Assembly: GCF_002846415.1 (NCBI RefSeq)
Contig: NZ_PJMX01000001.1
Span: 5,642,001 to 5,706,000 of the forward strand
Length of the DNA stretch: 64,000 nt
Reading direction: 5' to 3'
From: Streptomyces sp. TLI_146
Lineage (GTDB): Bacteria > Actinomycetota > Actinomycetes > Streptomycetales > Streptomycetaceae
Of the stretch, positions 25,801 through 35,200 are shown one piece after another. The number at the start of each line of letters is the position of its first letter. Within the stretch, counting starts at the first letter, position 1. Under the pieces are notes generated by a model that saw only the letters and a program-made list of their open reading frames with translations, ran no database searches and was not told the origin of the DNA. A program made the translations under genes and the position numbers.

Positions 25801-26219
25801 CCGAGAAGAACGAGAAGGTCGCTCTCACCCCCGCCACGCACACCGCCCCGCCCGCCAGGTTCTCGCACGGCGTGCGCAAGGGGAACATCCTCCAGGTCGC
25901 CGGACAGGTCGGGTTCCTGCCCGCCGAGGAGGGCAAGCCGCCGACGACCGCCGGGCCGACCCTGCGCGCGCAGACCCTCCAGACCTTCGCCAACGTCAAG
26001 GCGATCCTGGAGGAGGGCGGCGCCACCTGGGACGACGTGATGATGATGCGCGTCTACCTCACCGACGTCGACCACTTCGCCGAGATGAACGAGATCTACA
26101 ACGCGTACTTCGAGGAGCAGGGCCTGAAGGCGCCCGCCTCGGCGCGTACGACGGTGTACGTGGGCCTGCCGAAGGGCCTGCTCATCGAGATCGACGCGCT
26201 GGCCGTTCTGGACGCCTGA
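25797..26219 (+). CDS. RidA/YjgF-family enamine/imine deaminase
   Basis: The protein has 140 residues, the standard length, starting inside the iclR stop (ATGA overlap). The conserved GNILQVAGQVGF, VKAILEEGGATWDDV and PASARTTVYVGLP segments are present; the Arg of the SART motif binds the substrate carboxylate and the C-terminal Glu (LIEIDALAV) activates water. RidA proteins hydrolyse 2-aminoacrylate-type intermediates released by PLP dehydratases, which fits the DSD1-like deaminase on the other side of the shared promoter. Confidence 0.93.
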   Translation: MTEKNEKVALTPATHTAPPARFSHGVRKGNILQVAGQVGFLPAEEGKPPTTAGPTLRAQTLQTFANVKAILEEGGATWDDVMMMRVYLTDVDHFAEMNEIYNAYFEEQGLKAPASARTTVYVGLPKGLLIEIDALAVLDA

Positions 26220-26257
26220 TCTTGCCCTTAGTACGACCGCTCCACAGGCCGCACGGA

Positions 26258-26285
26258 GCGGCGCCCCGGACCGCCGGGGCGCCGC
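26258..26285 (+). terminator. Hairpin between ridA and the GntP permease gene
   Basis: A perfect 12-bp stem (GCGGCGCCCCGG and complement) with an ACCG loop lies 39 nt after ridA and 53 nt before the permease. With no T run it could be a partial terminator or an RNA-stability element that lowers permease expression. Confidence 0.55.
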
Positions 26286-26337
26286 CCCGCGGTCCCCCAC
26301 GCCCTGGAACAGCCCTGCCAGCCCTGGGAGTTTCCGT

Positions 26338-27795
26338 ATGTCGTACCCGCTCGCCGCCACCGCGCCCCCGCCGCCTCCGCCGCACACCGGCGGGATCCTC
26401 CCCCTCATCGGCGGTACGACCGGTCTGCTGACCGTCGCCGCCCTGGGCATCGCCCTCCTCCTCCACCTGATCATCAAGGTCAGGCTCCAGCCGTTCGTGG
26501 CGCTGCTCGCCGTCTCCATAGCCGTCGGCCTCGGGGCCGGTCTCTCCGTGACGGAGCTCTTCGGCACGGTCCAGAAGTCCGCCGCCGTCTCGACGGTCGA
26601 GTCCGGCATGGGCGGCATCCTCGGGCATGTGGCGATCATCATCGGGCTCGGGACGATGCTGGGCGCGATCCTCGAAGTCAGCGGCGGCGCCGAGGTGTTG
26701 AGCGCGCGGCTGCTCGCGTTGTTCGGGGAACGCCGCGCCCCGCTCGCCATGGGCCTGACCGGTCTGGTCTTCGGCATCCCGGTCTTCTTCGACGTCGGCA
26801 TCTTCGTCCTGGCGCCGATCGTGTACGCGGCCGCCAAGCGGTCCGGCAAGTCGATCCTGCTCTACGCCATGCCGCTGCTCGCGGGCCTGTCCATGACGCA
26901 CGCCTTCCTGCCGCCGCACCCCGGCCCGGTGGCGGCCGCCGGGCTGTTCCACGTCTCGCTCGGCTGGGTGATCCTGATGGGCGCGGTGGTCGGCCTCCCG
27001 TCGGTGGCGGCGGCGTGGGCGTACGCCGCGTGGATCGGAGAGCGGATCTTCGTGGAGGTGCCGCAGGACATGGTGGAGGCGGCCCAGGAGGCGCGGGCAG
27101 GGGTGGCGGCGGAGCAGCGGGAGCGGCCGGTCTCGCTGGCCACGGTGCTGGCGGTCATCGGCACGCCGCTGCTCCTGATCCTGGCGGCCACGTTCTCCTC
27201 GATCGCCCTGGACCCTTCTCGCGGCCGCTCGGTCATCGAGTTCTTCGGCAACCCGTTCGTGGCGCTGACGATCGCGCTGGTGCTCGCGTACTACCTGCTG
27301 GGCATACGGCGCGGGTGGTCCCGCGAGTCCCTGGAGACGGTGTCGACGGCGTCGCTCAAGCCGGTCGGCAACATTCTGCTGGTGGTGGGTGCGGGCGGGG
27401 TCTTCGGCGCGGTCCTGAAGGCGTCCGGGATCGCGGACGCGCTGGCGAGGACCTTCCACGACGTCGGCCTCCCCGTGATCGTGCTGGCCTGGCTGATCTC
27501 GGTGGCGCTGCGGGTGGCCCAGGGCTCGGCGACGGTCGCGATCGTCACGACGGCGGGGATCGTGGTGCCGCTGGTCGAGGGCGGCTCCTACTCCCAGGCG
27601 CACCTGGCCCTGATCATCATGGCGATCTCGGCGGGTTCGATCTTCGCGTCGCACGTCAATGACGGGGGGTTCTGGATGGTGTCGAAGTACTTCGGGATTT
27701 CGGAGCGGGATACGTTGCGGTCGTGGACGGTGCTGGAGTCGGTGCTGTCGGTGGCGGGGTTCGGGGTGGCGTCGCTGCTGTCCCTGCTGATCTAG
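26338..27795 (+). CDS. GntP-family permease
   Basis: The protein has 485 residues, with GGGAG 8 nt before ATG 26338. About 12-14 hydrophobic segments are present. GntP hallmarks are visible: the VGLGAGLSV region, MGGILGHVAIIIGLGTMLG, the FGIPVFFDVGIFVLAPI half-helix, the HAFLPPHPGPVAAAG loop, GSATVAIVTTAGI, and the C-terminal SHVNDGGFWMV. The family imports gluconate and related sugar or hydroxy acids with protons. Some members are linked to D-serine. Placement after a keto-acid kinase and RidA allows either a sugar acid or a D-amino acid as substrate; the sequence does not decide. Confidence 0.92.
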   Translation: MSYPLAATAPPPPPPHTGGILPLIGGTTGLLTVAALGIALLLHLIIKVRLQPFVALLAVSIAVGLGAGLSVTELFGTVQKSAAVSTVESGMGGILGHVAIIIGLGTMLGAILEVSGGAEVLSARLLALFGERRAPLAMGLTGLVFGIPVFFDVGIFVLAPIVYAAAKRSGKSILLYAMPLLAGLSMTHAFLPPHPGPVAAAGLFHVSLGWVILMGAVVGLPSVAAAWAYAAWIGERIFVEVPQDMVEAAQEARAGVAAEQRERPVSLATVLAVIGTPLLLILAATFSSIALDPSRGRSVIEFFGNPFVALTIALVLAYYLLGIRRGWSRESLETVSTASLKPVGNILLVVGAGGVFGAVLKASGIADALARTFHDVGLPVIVLAWLISVALRVAQGSATVAIVTTAGIVVPLVEGGSYSQAHLALIIMAISAGSIFASHVNDGGFWMVSKYFGISERDTLRSWTVLESVLSVAGFGVASLLSLLI

Positions 27796-28204
27796 CCCCC
27801 ACCCCGCCCCTTCCCTAAACCCTCCGGGGGTGGAGGGGGCGGGGTGGGTTTCCCGGGGGCAGAGCCCCCGGACCCCGAGGCGGGGGCTCCGCCCCCCCTG
27901 CGCCCCGGAGCCTGTTCGTCTGCGGACCGTAGATGGCTGGTCGCGCAGTTCCCCGCGCCCCTAAATGCGCCCCTGCGGGGCGCACCTTTAGGGGCCGTGG
28001 GGCTGTGACATGTGCGGCGGCGCGAGCAACCAGGGCATGCCGCGGAGCGGCATTTTCAGGGGCGCGGGGAACTGCGCGAGCAACTCAGCACGGTCCGCAG
28101 ACGAACGAAGCGGGGTGCAGGGGCCGCAGGCCCCGCGAGGCGGGAGAGCCACCTCAACCCCCCACCCACCCCCGGAGGGTTCAGGGAAGGGGTGGGGTGG
28201 GGGC
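27796..28204. repeat. MITE-like composite repeat with about 38-bp terminal inverted repeats
   Basis: The left end CCCCCACCCCGCCCCTTCCC continues as TAAACCCTCCGGGGGTGG; the right end is its near-perfect complement (ending GGGAAGGGGTGGGGTGGGGG). Inside are a GGGGGC/GCCCCC-rich hairpin, one forward core (27943) and one inverted core (28060), the latter with an AATGCGCCCCTGCGGGGCGC spacer hairpin before it. It fills the gap between two convergent genes, starting one base after one stop codon. Confidence 0.85.
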
Positions 28205-28218
28205 TATGAACCCGTCCA

Positions 28219-29574
28219 TCAACCCGTGCAGTACTGCGACTCCTTCCCGATCGACCGGTACATGCAGTCCGCGTTCTCCAGCAACTGCAACACCGCATCC
28301 CGGTTCCGCGACGTCTCCCGCTCGATGACCTCGTCCGGCGGGTAGAACCCGCCCCCCGCCCCGGACTCCCCGGGATACATCTCGAACGTGTAGTCGAAGA
28401 TCTTCTGCGTCCCCCACAGGAAGTCGTCGATCGTGCCATCGGTGATGTACAGGTCGCTGGACTGCTCCGGCGTGTACCCGTTGGACGCCGCCATCTTCCC
28501 GCCCACGGCGGCGAACGCGTCGTGGTCGTCCTTCGTCAGCCCCGTTGCCGTGTCGTTGTACGTGTAGCCGAACGGCCACAGCACCAGCTCGCTGTACGTG
28601 TGGAAGTCGATCCCCGCCTTGATCTGCTGCTTGCCGCCCACCACCCGGCTGCGGGCGAAGTCGGAGACGACCTTCACCTCGGGCGCGGACTCGGGCGCCG
28701 TGCCGCGGTACGTCTCGGAGCTCCTGCTGGAGGAGGAGCCGCCGCAGCAGCCCCACTTGTAGTTCCAGTTGCGGTTCAGGTCCGTACCGACGTACGAGGA
28801 ACCGGAGTTGGGCTGGCGGTTCTTGCGCCACGAGCGGTAGGAGCCGGTCGCGATGTCGTACTCGCCGCCGTCCGGGTTGAGGTCCGGCACGATCCAGATC
28901 TCGCGGTTGTTCACCATGTTGGTGATCCGCGCGTCCTTGCCGTAGCCCGCCCCGAACTCGCGCAGCAGGTACAGCGCCATCTCCACCGTCAGGTGCTCGC
29001 GCGCGTGCTGGTGGAAGGTGAAGAGCACCTCCGGCTCGTTCTCGTCCGTCGCCACGTTGTCGCTCACCTTGATCGCGACGATGTCCCGGCCCTGGTACGA
29101 CTTGCCGATCACGCGCTTGCTCATGATCGAGGGGTAGGCCGCGAGCCGCTGGTCGATCTCCGTCGTCATCTCGGCGTAGTTGTGGTAGTTCGAGTCCGCC
29201 GGCGGGAAGTCGAAGGGCTGGGCCGCCGCGCCGTTCGTACGGGCCGGAGGGCCGGGCAGTGCCTTGAGCGCGTAGCCCAGCGTGCGCAGGTTCTTCGCCT
29301 GCGCCGCGTCCGCGCTGACCACGACGGTGTGCTCGCGCACCTCGTCGATGGCCACCCCGGTGGCGGCGATGGCGGTGCGCGCGGCGGGTGTGGCCGGGCC
29401 GTGGATCTCGTACTGGGTGGTGGCCTCGTCGGCGGCCACGTCCGCGCGTTCGCGGGGCGAGGGCGCGGGGGACGCGGTGGCGTGGGAGGTCAGGGGTGCG
29501 GCCAGGGCCATCGCGAGGAGGGCCGCGAGGCCCGCCGAACGTCTGGCGGCACGCGGGCGCGTACGGAGTCGCAT
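28219..29574 (-). CDS. Secreted M14-family zinc carboxypeptidase (carboxypeptidase T-like)
   Basis: The protein has 451 residues. ATG 29574 has AGGAG at a 6-nt spacing and gives a signal peptide (RTRPRAARR, hydrophobic core, cleavage near SHATASP). A propeptide-like region to about residue 125 precedes the M14 domain. Zinc ligands are His190 and Glu193 in HQHAREH and His325 in IDFHTYSEL; catalytic Glu398 is in FTFEMYP; substrate-binding GTDLNRNW is present. A CC pair (WGCCGG) and C-terminal cysteines suggest disulfides. It would trim C-terminal residues from extracellular peptides. It is monocistronic, ending in a repeat element. Confidence 0.93.
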   Translation of the reverse strand: MRLRTRPRAARRSAGLAALLAMALAAPLTSHATASPAPSPRERADVAADEATTQYEIHGPATPAARTAIAATGVAIDEVREHTVVVSADAAQAKNLRTLGYALKALPGPPARTNGAAAQPFDFPPADSNYHNYAEMTTEIDQRLAAYPSIMSKRVIGKSYQGRDIVAIKVSDNVATDENEPEVLFTFHQHAREHLTVEMALYLLREFGAGYGKDARITNMVNNREIWIVPDLNPDGGEYDIATGSYRSWRKNRQPNSGSSYVGTDLNRNWNYKWGCCGGSSSSRSSETYRGTAPESAPEVKVVSDFARSRVVGGKQQIKAGIDFHTYSELVLWPFGYTYNDTATGLTKDDHDAFAAVGGKMAASNGYTPEQSSDLYITDGTIDDFLWGTQKIFDYTFEMYPGESGAGGGFYPPDEVIERETSRNRDAVLQLLENADCMYRSIGKESQYCTG

Positions 29575-29867
29575 GAATTCTCCTGGGGATGTGGAGGAGG
29601 TGGGGGTGTTCATGTCGACGTTGCTGGGGGGTTCGTTCTCGGCTCGCCTCCCGAGCTTCTGCTCGTGGCATGTCTGCGTCAAGGTGGCTTGCGCCTCGGT
29701 CGGGCCGGTGTAGGTGATATTTCGTCAAGAGCCTTTTGGGTGCGGCCACTTCGACCCGGAAGCGACCTGCTGCCGACCCGAGTCCGACCGGGCCCCGGCG
29801 GACAATGGGAACCCGAGGGCCGGAGCGGGGTTGTGATGCCTGCGCGTGCGGTGCGATTCTTTGCGCC

Positions 29868-30974
29868 ATGCCGCACACTCAACTGCCCGACCACGGGGCG
29901 GTCCTCGCGGAGGTGAGGGAAGTGCGGCGGGCCGGGGTCGTCCGACTGCGGGAGCTGCGGGTACCGGGGCTCGCCGCGGTGGCGGACGGCCTGGAGGCGG
30001 GGGCCCCAGGGGCACCGCACTTCCCCGCCGTCGAGCGGCTGCTGCGGCTCGCGGTCTCCCGCATCGGCGGCGGCACGCTCCAGGAGGCCGCCGAGTACAG
30101 CCTCGGGCTCGCCCAGGGCACCCGCGACTGGCCGGCCGCCGACCGCCGCAAGCGCGCCGCGCAGGTGTACGGCATCAGCGTCGAGCGCTTCCGCAAACAT
30201 CATGAGCTGATGGTGCTCGGCGAGGTCGCCGAACAGATCATCCGCATGGCACCGGTGGGCCGTACGGTCGTACGAGATGCCCCCGTGGTGCTCTTCCCCG
30301 GCACCCGCCGCGCCGCGCCCCGCCTCGCCCCCGCGCACCGGCGGCTGCGGGTCAGGGCCGCGCGGATCACCGTGCACGTCCACCCCGCCGACCTGCTCCG
30401 CGACGTCGACGTGGTGGTCTCGCCCGCCAACACGTACTTCGCGCTGCCCGAGGCCTACAAGTCCTCCGTCGCCGCCTCGCTGCGCCGCGCGGGCGCCCTG
30501 CGCGATCCGGCGGGCGGGCTCGTCGAGGACCGGATACACGACGAGTTACGGGCCTGGGTCGCCCGGCACGGCAGACCCGGCGGCGCCGTCGCCCCCGGCA
30601 CGGTCGCCGTCACCGGCGCGGGGGCCCTGGAGCGGCAGGGCGTGCGGCGGCTCTACCACGCGGCCGTCGCCGTGCCCCGGGCCGGGACCAACGACTACGA
30701 CGTGCTGCCCGCCGATGTCACCCGCGCCGTGGCCCGCGCCTTCGCGCTGCTCGGCGAGGAGGCCGGGCGCCACCGGCCGCCGCTCACCTCCCTGTGCCTG
30801 CCGCTGCTCGGCGCCGGGCGCGGCGGACTCGCCCCGGCCGACAGCCTCGCCGCCATGTGGGCCGCCGTCGAGGCGGAGCTCGCCCGGGGCGCCCGCTGGG
30901 ACCTCCACTTCGTGGTGCGGCGCGCCGAACGCGCCGATCTGATCGAGCAGTTGCTGGGGGCGGAGATCGCGTGA
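29868..30974 (+). CDS. Macro-domain protein with helical N-terminal domain; TTA codon
   Basis: The protein has 368 residues from ATG 29868. The N-terminal half (about 1-155) is helical with an HTH-like patch (QVYGISVERFRKHHELM) and is unassigned. Residues about 160-365 match a macro domain: VVVSPANTYFALPEAYKSS, VAVTGAGAL...RLYHAAVAVP and LCLPLLGAGRGGL, the segments that bind ADP-ribose. Codon 227 (30546-30548) is TTA, the rare leucine codon read by bldA tRNA in Streptomyces. Its stop overlaps the next start (GTGA), and the operon continues with an antitoxin-like partner, a RES protein and a CHAT protease. It may sense or reverse ADP-ribose products made by the RES enzyme. Confidence 0.75.
   Translation: MPHTQLPDHGAVLAEVREVRRAGVVRLRELRVPGLAAVADGLEAGAPGAPHFPAVERLLRLAVSRIGGGTLQEAAEYSLGLAQGTRDWPAADRRKRAAQVYGISVERFRKHHELMVLGEVAEQIIRMAPVGRTVVRDAPVVLFPGTRRAAPRLAPAHRRLRVRAARITVHVHPADLLRDVDVVVSPANTYFALPEAYKSSVAASLRRAGALRDPAGGLVEDRIHDELRAWVARHGRPGGAVAPGTVAVTGAGALERQGVRRLYHAAVAVPRAGTNDYDVLPADVTRAVARAFALLGEEAGRHRPPLTSLCLPLLGAGRGGLAPADSLAAMWAAVEAELARGARWDLHFVVRRAERADLIEQLLGAEIA
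30546..30548 (+). other. In-frame TTA codon in the macro-domain gene
   Basis: Leucine codon 227 (DELRAW). TTA is normally avoided in Streptomyces genes and depends on the developmentally regulated bldA tRNA, so translation of this gene and the coupled operon may be tied to development. Confidence 0.85.
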
Positions 30975-31633
30975 ATCCCTATGCCGTACTGGCGGCGGCC
31001 GCCGCCGAGTGGGACACCGTGGGGCCCCGGCTCGACGCGGGCGTACGGGAAGAGCTGACCGTGCTGCTCGCGCGCGTGCGGGCCGCCGCCCGGTTCGAGG
31101 CCGACCCGGCCGGGATCGCCGAACGTGCCGTGGAGCTGCTGCGCACCCGGCTGCCGGACCGGTTCGGGCCCGGCCGGTTCGCCCCCACCGCCTTCCTGGC
31201 GGACACGGGTGCACCGGACGCCGGCTATCTCGGCTTTCACGCCGAGGACCTCGCCGTCCTGCTGCTCGACGGGCACCGGATGGTCGGGCCGGTGCTCGGC
31301 GCCGTACGGGAGCGGCTGCTCGCCGCCCCGGCGGTGGACGGCGACACCGTGCTGCGCGCGGGCGGCGACCCGTACGCACCCGGGCTCGTGCGGCTGCGCG
31401 GCGAGGGCGGGGTGCTGCGGCTGCCCGCCTTCCAGTTCTCCGAGGGCACCCTGCCCCGGCTCGCCGTCCTGGAGGTCAACGAGGTGCTGCGGGCCGACAC
31501 CGACCCCTGGGGCGCCGCCGACTGGTGGCTGTCCGAGAACGCCTGGCTGGGCACCGCCCCCGTACGGCTGCTCGGCACCCCGGACGACCGGCGGCTCGCC
31601 GCGACCGCCCGCCACCTCGTCGAGGGGGAGTAG
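30971..31633 (+). CDS. Partner of RES protein; C-terminus resembles Xre/MbcA/ParS toxin-binding domain
   Basis: The protein has 220 residues from GTG 30971, overlapping the macro gene stop by 4 nt. The C-terminal 70 residues (LPAFQFSEGTLPRLAVLEVNE, then WWLSENAWLGTAPVRLLGTP, DDRRLAATARHLVEGE) follow the pattern of the MbcA/ParS/Xre antitoxin domain that plugs RES toxin active sites. The N-terminal 150 residues (LLARVRAAARFEADPAGIAE, then a PTAFLADTGAP stretch) are unlike the usual HTH and unassigned. The gene lies 3 nt ahead of a RES gene, the usual antitoxin-toxin order. The antitoxin assignment is moderate. Confidence 0.55.
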   Translation: MNPYAVLAAAAAEWDTVGPRLDAGVREELTVLLARVRAAARFEADPAGIAERAVELLRTRLPDRFGPGRFAPTAFLADTGAPDAGYLGFHAEDLAVLLLDGHRMVGPVLGAVRERLLAAPAVDGDTVLRAGGDPYAPGLVRLRGEGGVLRLPAFQFSEGTLPRLAVLEVNEVLRADTDPWGAADWWLSENAWLGTAPVRLLGTPDDRRLAATARHLVEGE

Positions 31634-31636
31634 CCC

Positions 31637-32290
31637 GTGCCCAACTACCAGCCGCCCGCAGCGATGGCCCAGACCCCCGCCAAGGTGACCCTGACGGCCG
31701 GGACCGTGCTCTACCGGGTGCACGCCTCGCGCCGGGCCGGGCACTGCTTCAACCCCGTTCCGGCGCACTGCCTCTACGGGGGAGGCCGGTTCGACTCGAC
31801 GGGCTGCGACACGTACGGCTATCTGTACGCCGGGCTCAGCCCCGAGTCGGCGGTGAGCGAGACGCTGCTGCACTCGCTGCCGTTCGACCCGGCCGGGGGC
31901 GCCCGGCTGGTGCCCAGGGTGGCGGTGGCGGGGCGGCGGCTGACCGTGCTGCGGCTGACCACCGGGCTCGACGTGGTCTCCCTGGTGACCGGGCACGAGC
32001 TCGCCGCCGTCCACCAGGACAGCTGGCTGGTCCAGGCCGAGTCGCGGGACTATCCGTACACCCGCGACTGGGCGCACTGGATCCGCCGCCACACCGACCC
32101 GTGGGCCCAGGGCTTCCTGTGGGCCTCCAAGCGCGAGCCGGGCGACCGGGCGGTGGTGCTCTTCGGCGACCGCTGCCCGCCGGACGCGCTCGCCGCCACC
32201 GCCGACGACCCCGTCGAGTTCGCCACCCCGGCGGGCGAGGAGTGGCTGAACTCCGTCCTGCTGCCGTACCACGCGCGCCTCGCGCCCTGA
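31637..32290 (+). CDS. RES-domain protein (NAD+-degrading toxin family)
   Basis: The protein has 217 residues from GTG 31637. RES-domain features: LYRVHASR (Arg27), the GGGRFDSTG motif (48-56), YLYAGLSPESAVSETLL with Tyr64 and Glu75, and a C-terminal SVLLPYHARL strand. In characterised Res/MbcT toxins these residues line an ADP-ribosyltransferase-like fold that phosphorolyses or hydrolyses NAD+. The catalytic Arg and Glu appear intact, so an active NAD-consuming effector is plausible. Its neighbours, an antitoxin-like protein 3 nt upstream and a macro-domain protein, also point to NAD/ADP-ribose chemistry. The stop shares one base with the next start. Confidence 0.8.
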   Translation: MPNYQPPAAMAQTPAKVTLTAGTVLYRVHASRRAGHCFNPVPAHCLYGGGRFDSTGCDTYGYLYAGLSPESAVSETLLHSLPFDPAGGARLVPRVAVAGRRLTVLRLTTGLDVVSLVTGHELAAVHQDSWLVQAESRDYPYTRDWAHWIRRHTDPWAQGFLWASKREPGDRAVVLFGDRCPPDALAATADDPVEFATPAGEEWLNSVLLPYHARLAP

Positions 32291-35200
32291 TGAGATCCGG
32301 ACTCCGCGTGCCCGAGAACGACGAGCTGAACGACATCCTGGACGAACTGTGGGGCGAGCGCGCCGCGTTCATCGAGTCGGACGGTACGGACGAGGAGCGG
32401 CTCGCCCTGCTCGACCCGTCCGTACGCCACCACGAGGACGCCCTAGACGCGCTCGCGGACGACGCCCCCGAGGCCGCCGAACTGCACGAGGGGCTCGGGT
32501 TCCTCTGCCAGCAGCGGGCGCTGCTCACCGACGAGGGCGAGGACCTGCTGCTCTCCGCCCGGCACTACGCGGCCGTGCTCGCCGCCGCCCACCCCGACAG
32601 CGACCTCCCGCTGGTGCGCTACAGCCGGGCCGTCTCGCTGATGGTGCACGGCCGCGCCACCGGGAACCGGGCCGAACTGGAGGAGGCCCGCGCCGAGTTC
32701 GACACGGCGGCCGTCGAGGCGCGGCGGGCGGGCGGCGAGCGGCCGGACTGGGTGGAGGACGCCCAGTACAAGCTGGTGTTGTGCCGGGCGCTGATCTGGA
32801 CGATGTGGCAGGACGAGGCGCAGGCGGCCGCCGCCGAGGCCGAGCTGGGGACCCTCCTCGCCGCCGACCCGGGGGTGGAGGAGCGGCTGCTGCCGCAGTA
32901 CCTCGACTTCTTCGGGCGGGTGCTGTACGAGCGGGGCGTCGTCCGCCAGGACGCGGCGGCCAAGGACCGTGGCGTACGGCTGCTGCGGCGCGGGCTGCTG
33001 GAGTGGGAGCCGGAGCGGGACGGGCGGCTCGCGGCCACCGCGACCCTGCTCTGCGTGGCCCAGCAGGCCCGCTACCGCGACGACCCCGACCCCGGGCGGC
33101 TGCGCGACGTGGTGCTCGCCGCCCGCGCGGTGATCGGCGAGGAGGGCACGGAGAAGGAGCTGCGGGACATGGCCGTCCTGATGCTCGGCTGGGCCCGCCA
33201 GATGCTCGCCGAGCACGGGCTCGAAGACGACAGCGACGGGCCGGACGTCTCCTTCGAGGAGGTGCAGCGCGTCTACCGGTCGATGATGGACGGCGTCCAG
33301 GACGGCACCTACCAGCTGGACTACGGCGACGAGGGCTACTTCGCGCTGATCAACGACGCCGCCTCGCCGGACCGCGCCAAGCACGGCTTCGACCACGTCT
33401 TCGCCAAGTGGAGCGAGCTGGAGCCGGGCAGCGTCGAGCACACCCGGGGCGCGGCCGCCCTCCTCGCGCACCTGCCGATGTTCGACCCGCACGGCGACCA
33501 GGTCACCAAGGAGCAGCGGGACGCGCTGACCCGGGCCGTGCTGCGGCCGGGCCCCGACGACGACCCCGACTGGCGGCGCCGGGCCCACGCGGTGGCGGGC
33601 GGCGCGCTGCTCACCGAGGAGCTGGCGGCCGGGGCCGGAGCCCGCCTGGACGAGGTCCTCGCCCACTTCGACAGCGCCGAGGAGGGCCCCGGCATCGGCG
33701 CCGACCTGGGCCTGGTGCGGATGATGGCGACCGTGCACCGGGGCCAGATGAGCGGCACCGCCGACGACATGGCGGCGGGCGCGCAGGCGTGGCGGCAGCT
33801 GCGCGAGAACCCCGAACTGTCGCCGTACGCACGGCGGTTGATGGACGCCCAGCAGTCCGGCTACGACGCGGCGCAGGCGGCCCGCAGCGGCGATCTGGAC
33901 GCCACGGACGGGCACATCGCGGCCCTCCACGCGGCCATCGGCACACTCGCCGAGGACGACACCTCCCGCATCGAGCTGTGGACGTTGCTGGAGAACGCCC
34001 GCTCGGCCCGCGACGAACTCGCCGAGCGGCTCGGCGCCCCGCCCGCGCCCCCGCTCGCCGGCCGGCCCACCGCCGCCGAACTGCGTCGCGGCGCCGCCCG
34101 GTTGAGCCGCGACCACCGGGCGTGGGTGCTCGGCGACGGCGGCATCGCGCGGGCGCGCCGGGCCGGGCTCACCGGGGACGTGGAGCGGATCCGGGAGGCG
34201 CTCGCGCTGATCGAGGAGGGGCTCGCACTCAGCGACGAGGGCAGCGACAGCTGGCTGCGCTACTCGCACACGGCGGGCAGCGTGTACTGCGGGCTCGCTT
34301 CGGGGGAGCGGCTGCCGTACCGCCGCACCGAGCTCCTCGCCAAGGGCATCGGCCTGCTGGAGGCGGCGACCCGCCAGGCCGCCGGGCCCGGACACCGGCT
34401 CTGGGCGCAGGCGGCGCTCGCGCTCGGCCGGGCGTACCGCACGCGCGGCCGGACCGGGGACCGCGCGGCGGGCCGCCGCTACGGCCTGGACGCGCTGCGC
34501 GGCCACGCCTGGGCGGCCCTGCTCCAGTCCGGCACGGCCGACGCCGCCGAGGCCGCGCGTACGGCCACGGCCATGTCCCTGGAAGTGGCGGCGTGGTGCC
34601 TGGCGGACGGGGTGCCCGAGGAGGCCGTGCAGGCCCTCGACTCCTGCCGGGGCCTGGTCCTGCACGCCGCGACCACCGCGTCCTCGGTGCCCGAGCTCCT
34701 GGAGGAGGGCGGCCACGACGCGCTGGCCCGCGAGTGGCGCGCCACGGGCGCGAGCGCCGACCTGGTGCCGAGCGCCCTGCGCCGCCGGGCGCTCTCGGCA
34801 CTGACGGCGGACGGCTCCACGGCGGACGGCTCCACGGGGGAGGGCTCCACGGGGGACGGCTCCACGGCAGACGGCGAGGGCCGGGGCGGGCCCGGCACCG
34901 GGGGCGCGGGGGCCGCCCGTCTCCTCGACACGCCCGCGCCCGGCGAGATCGGCGACGCTCTGAAGGCGCTCGGCAAGGACGCCCTGGTCTATCTGGTGCC
35001 CAAGTCGGAGGACGGCGGGGGAGTCGCCGTCCTGGTCACCTCGCGCGGCGACGTGCACCACGTGCCGCTGCCCCGGCTCACCGAGGACGCCGGGCCGCTG
35101 CGGGAGTACGAGCCGCTGGCCCGGGCCGCCGGGCGCGACCTCGGGCCGGTGCCGGGCTGGGGCGCGGCCGCACCCGCGCGGCCCCTGCGCGACCAGCTCG

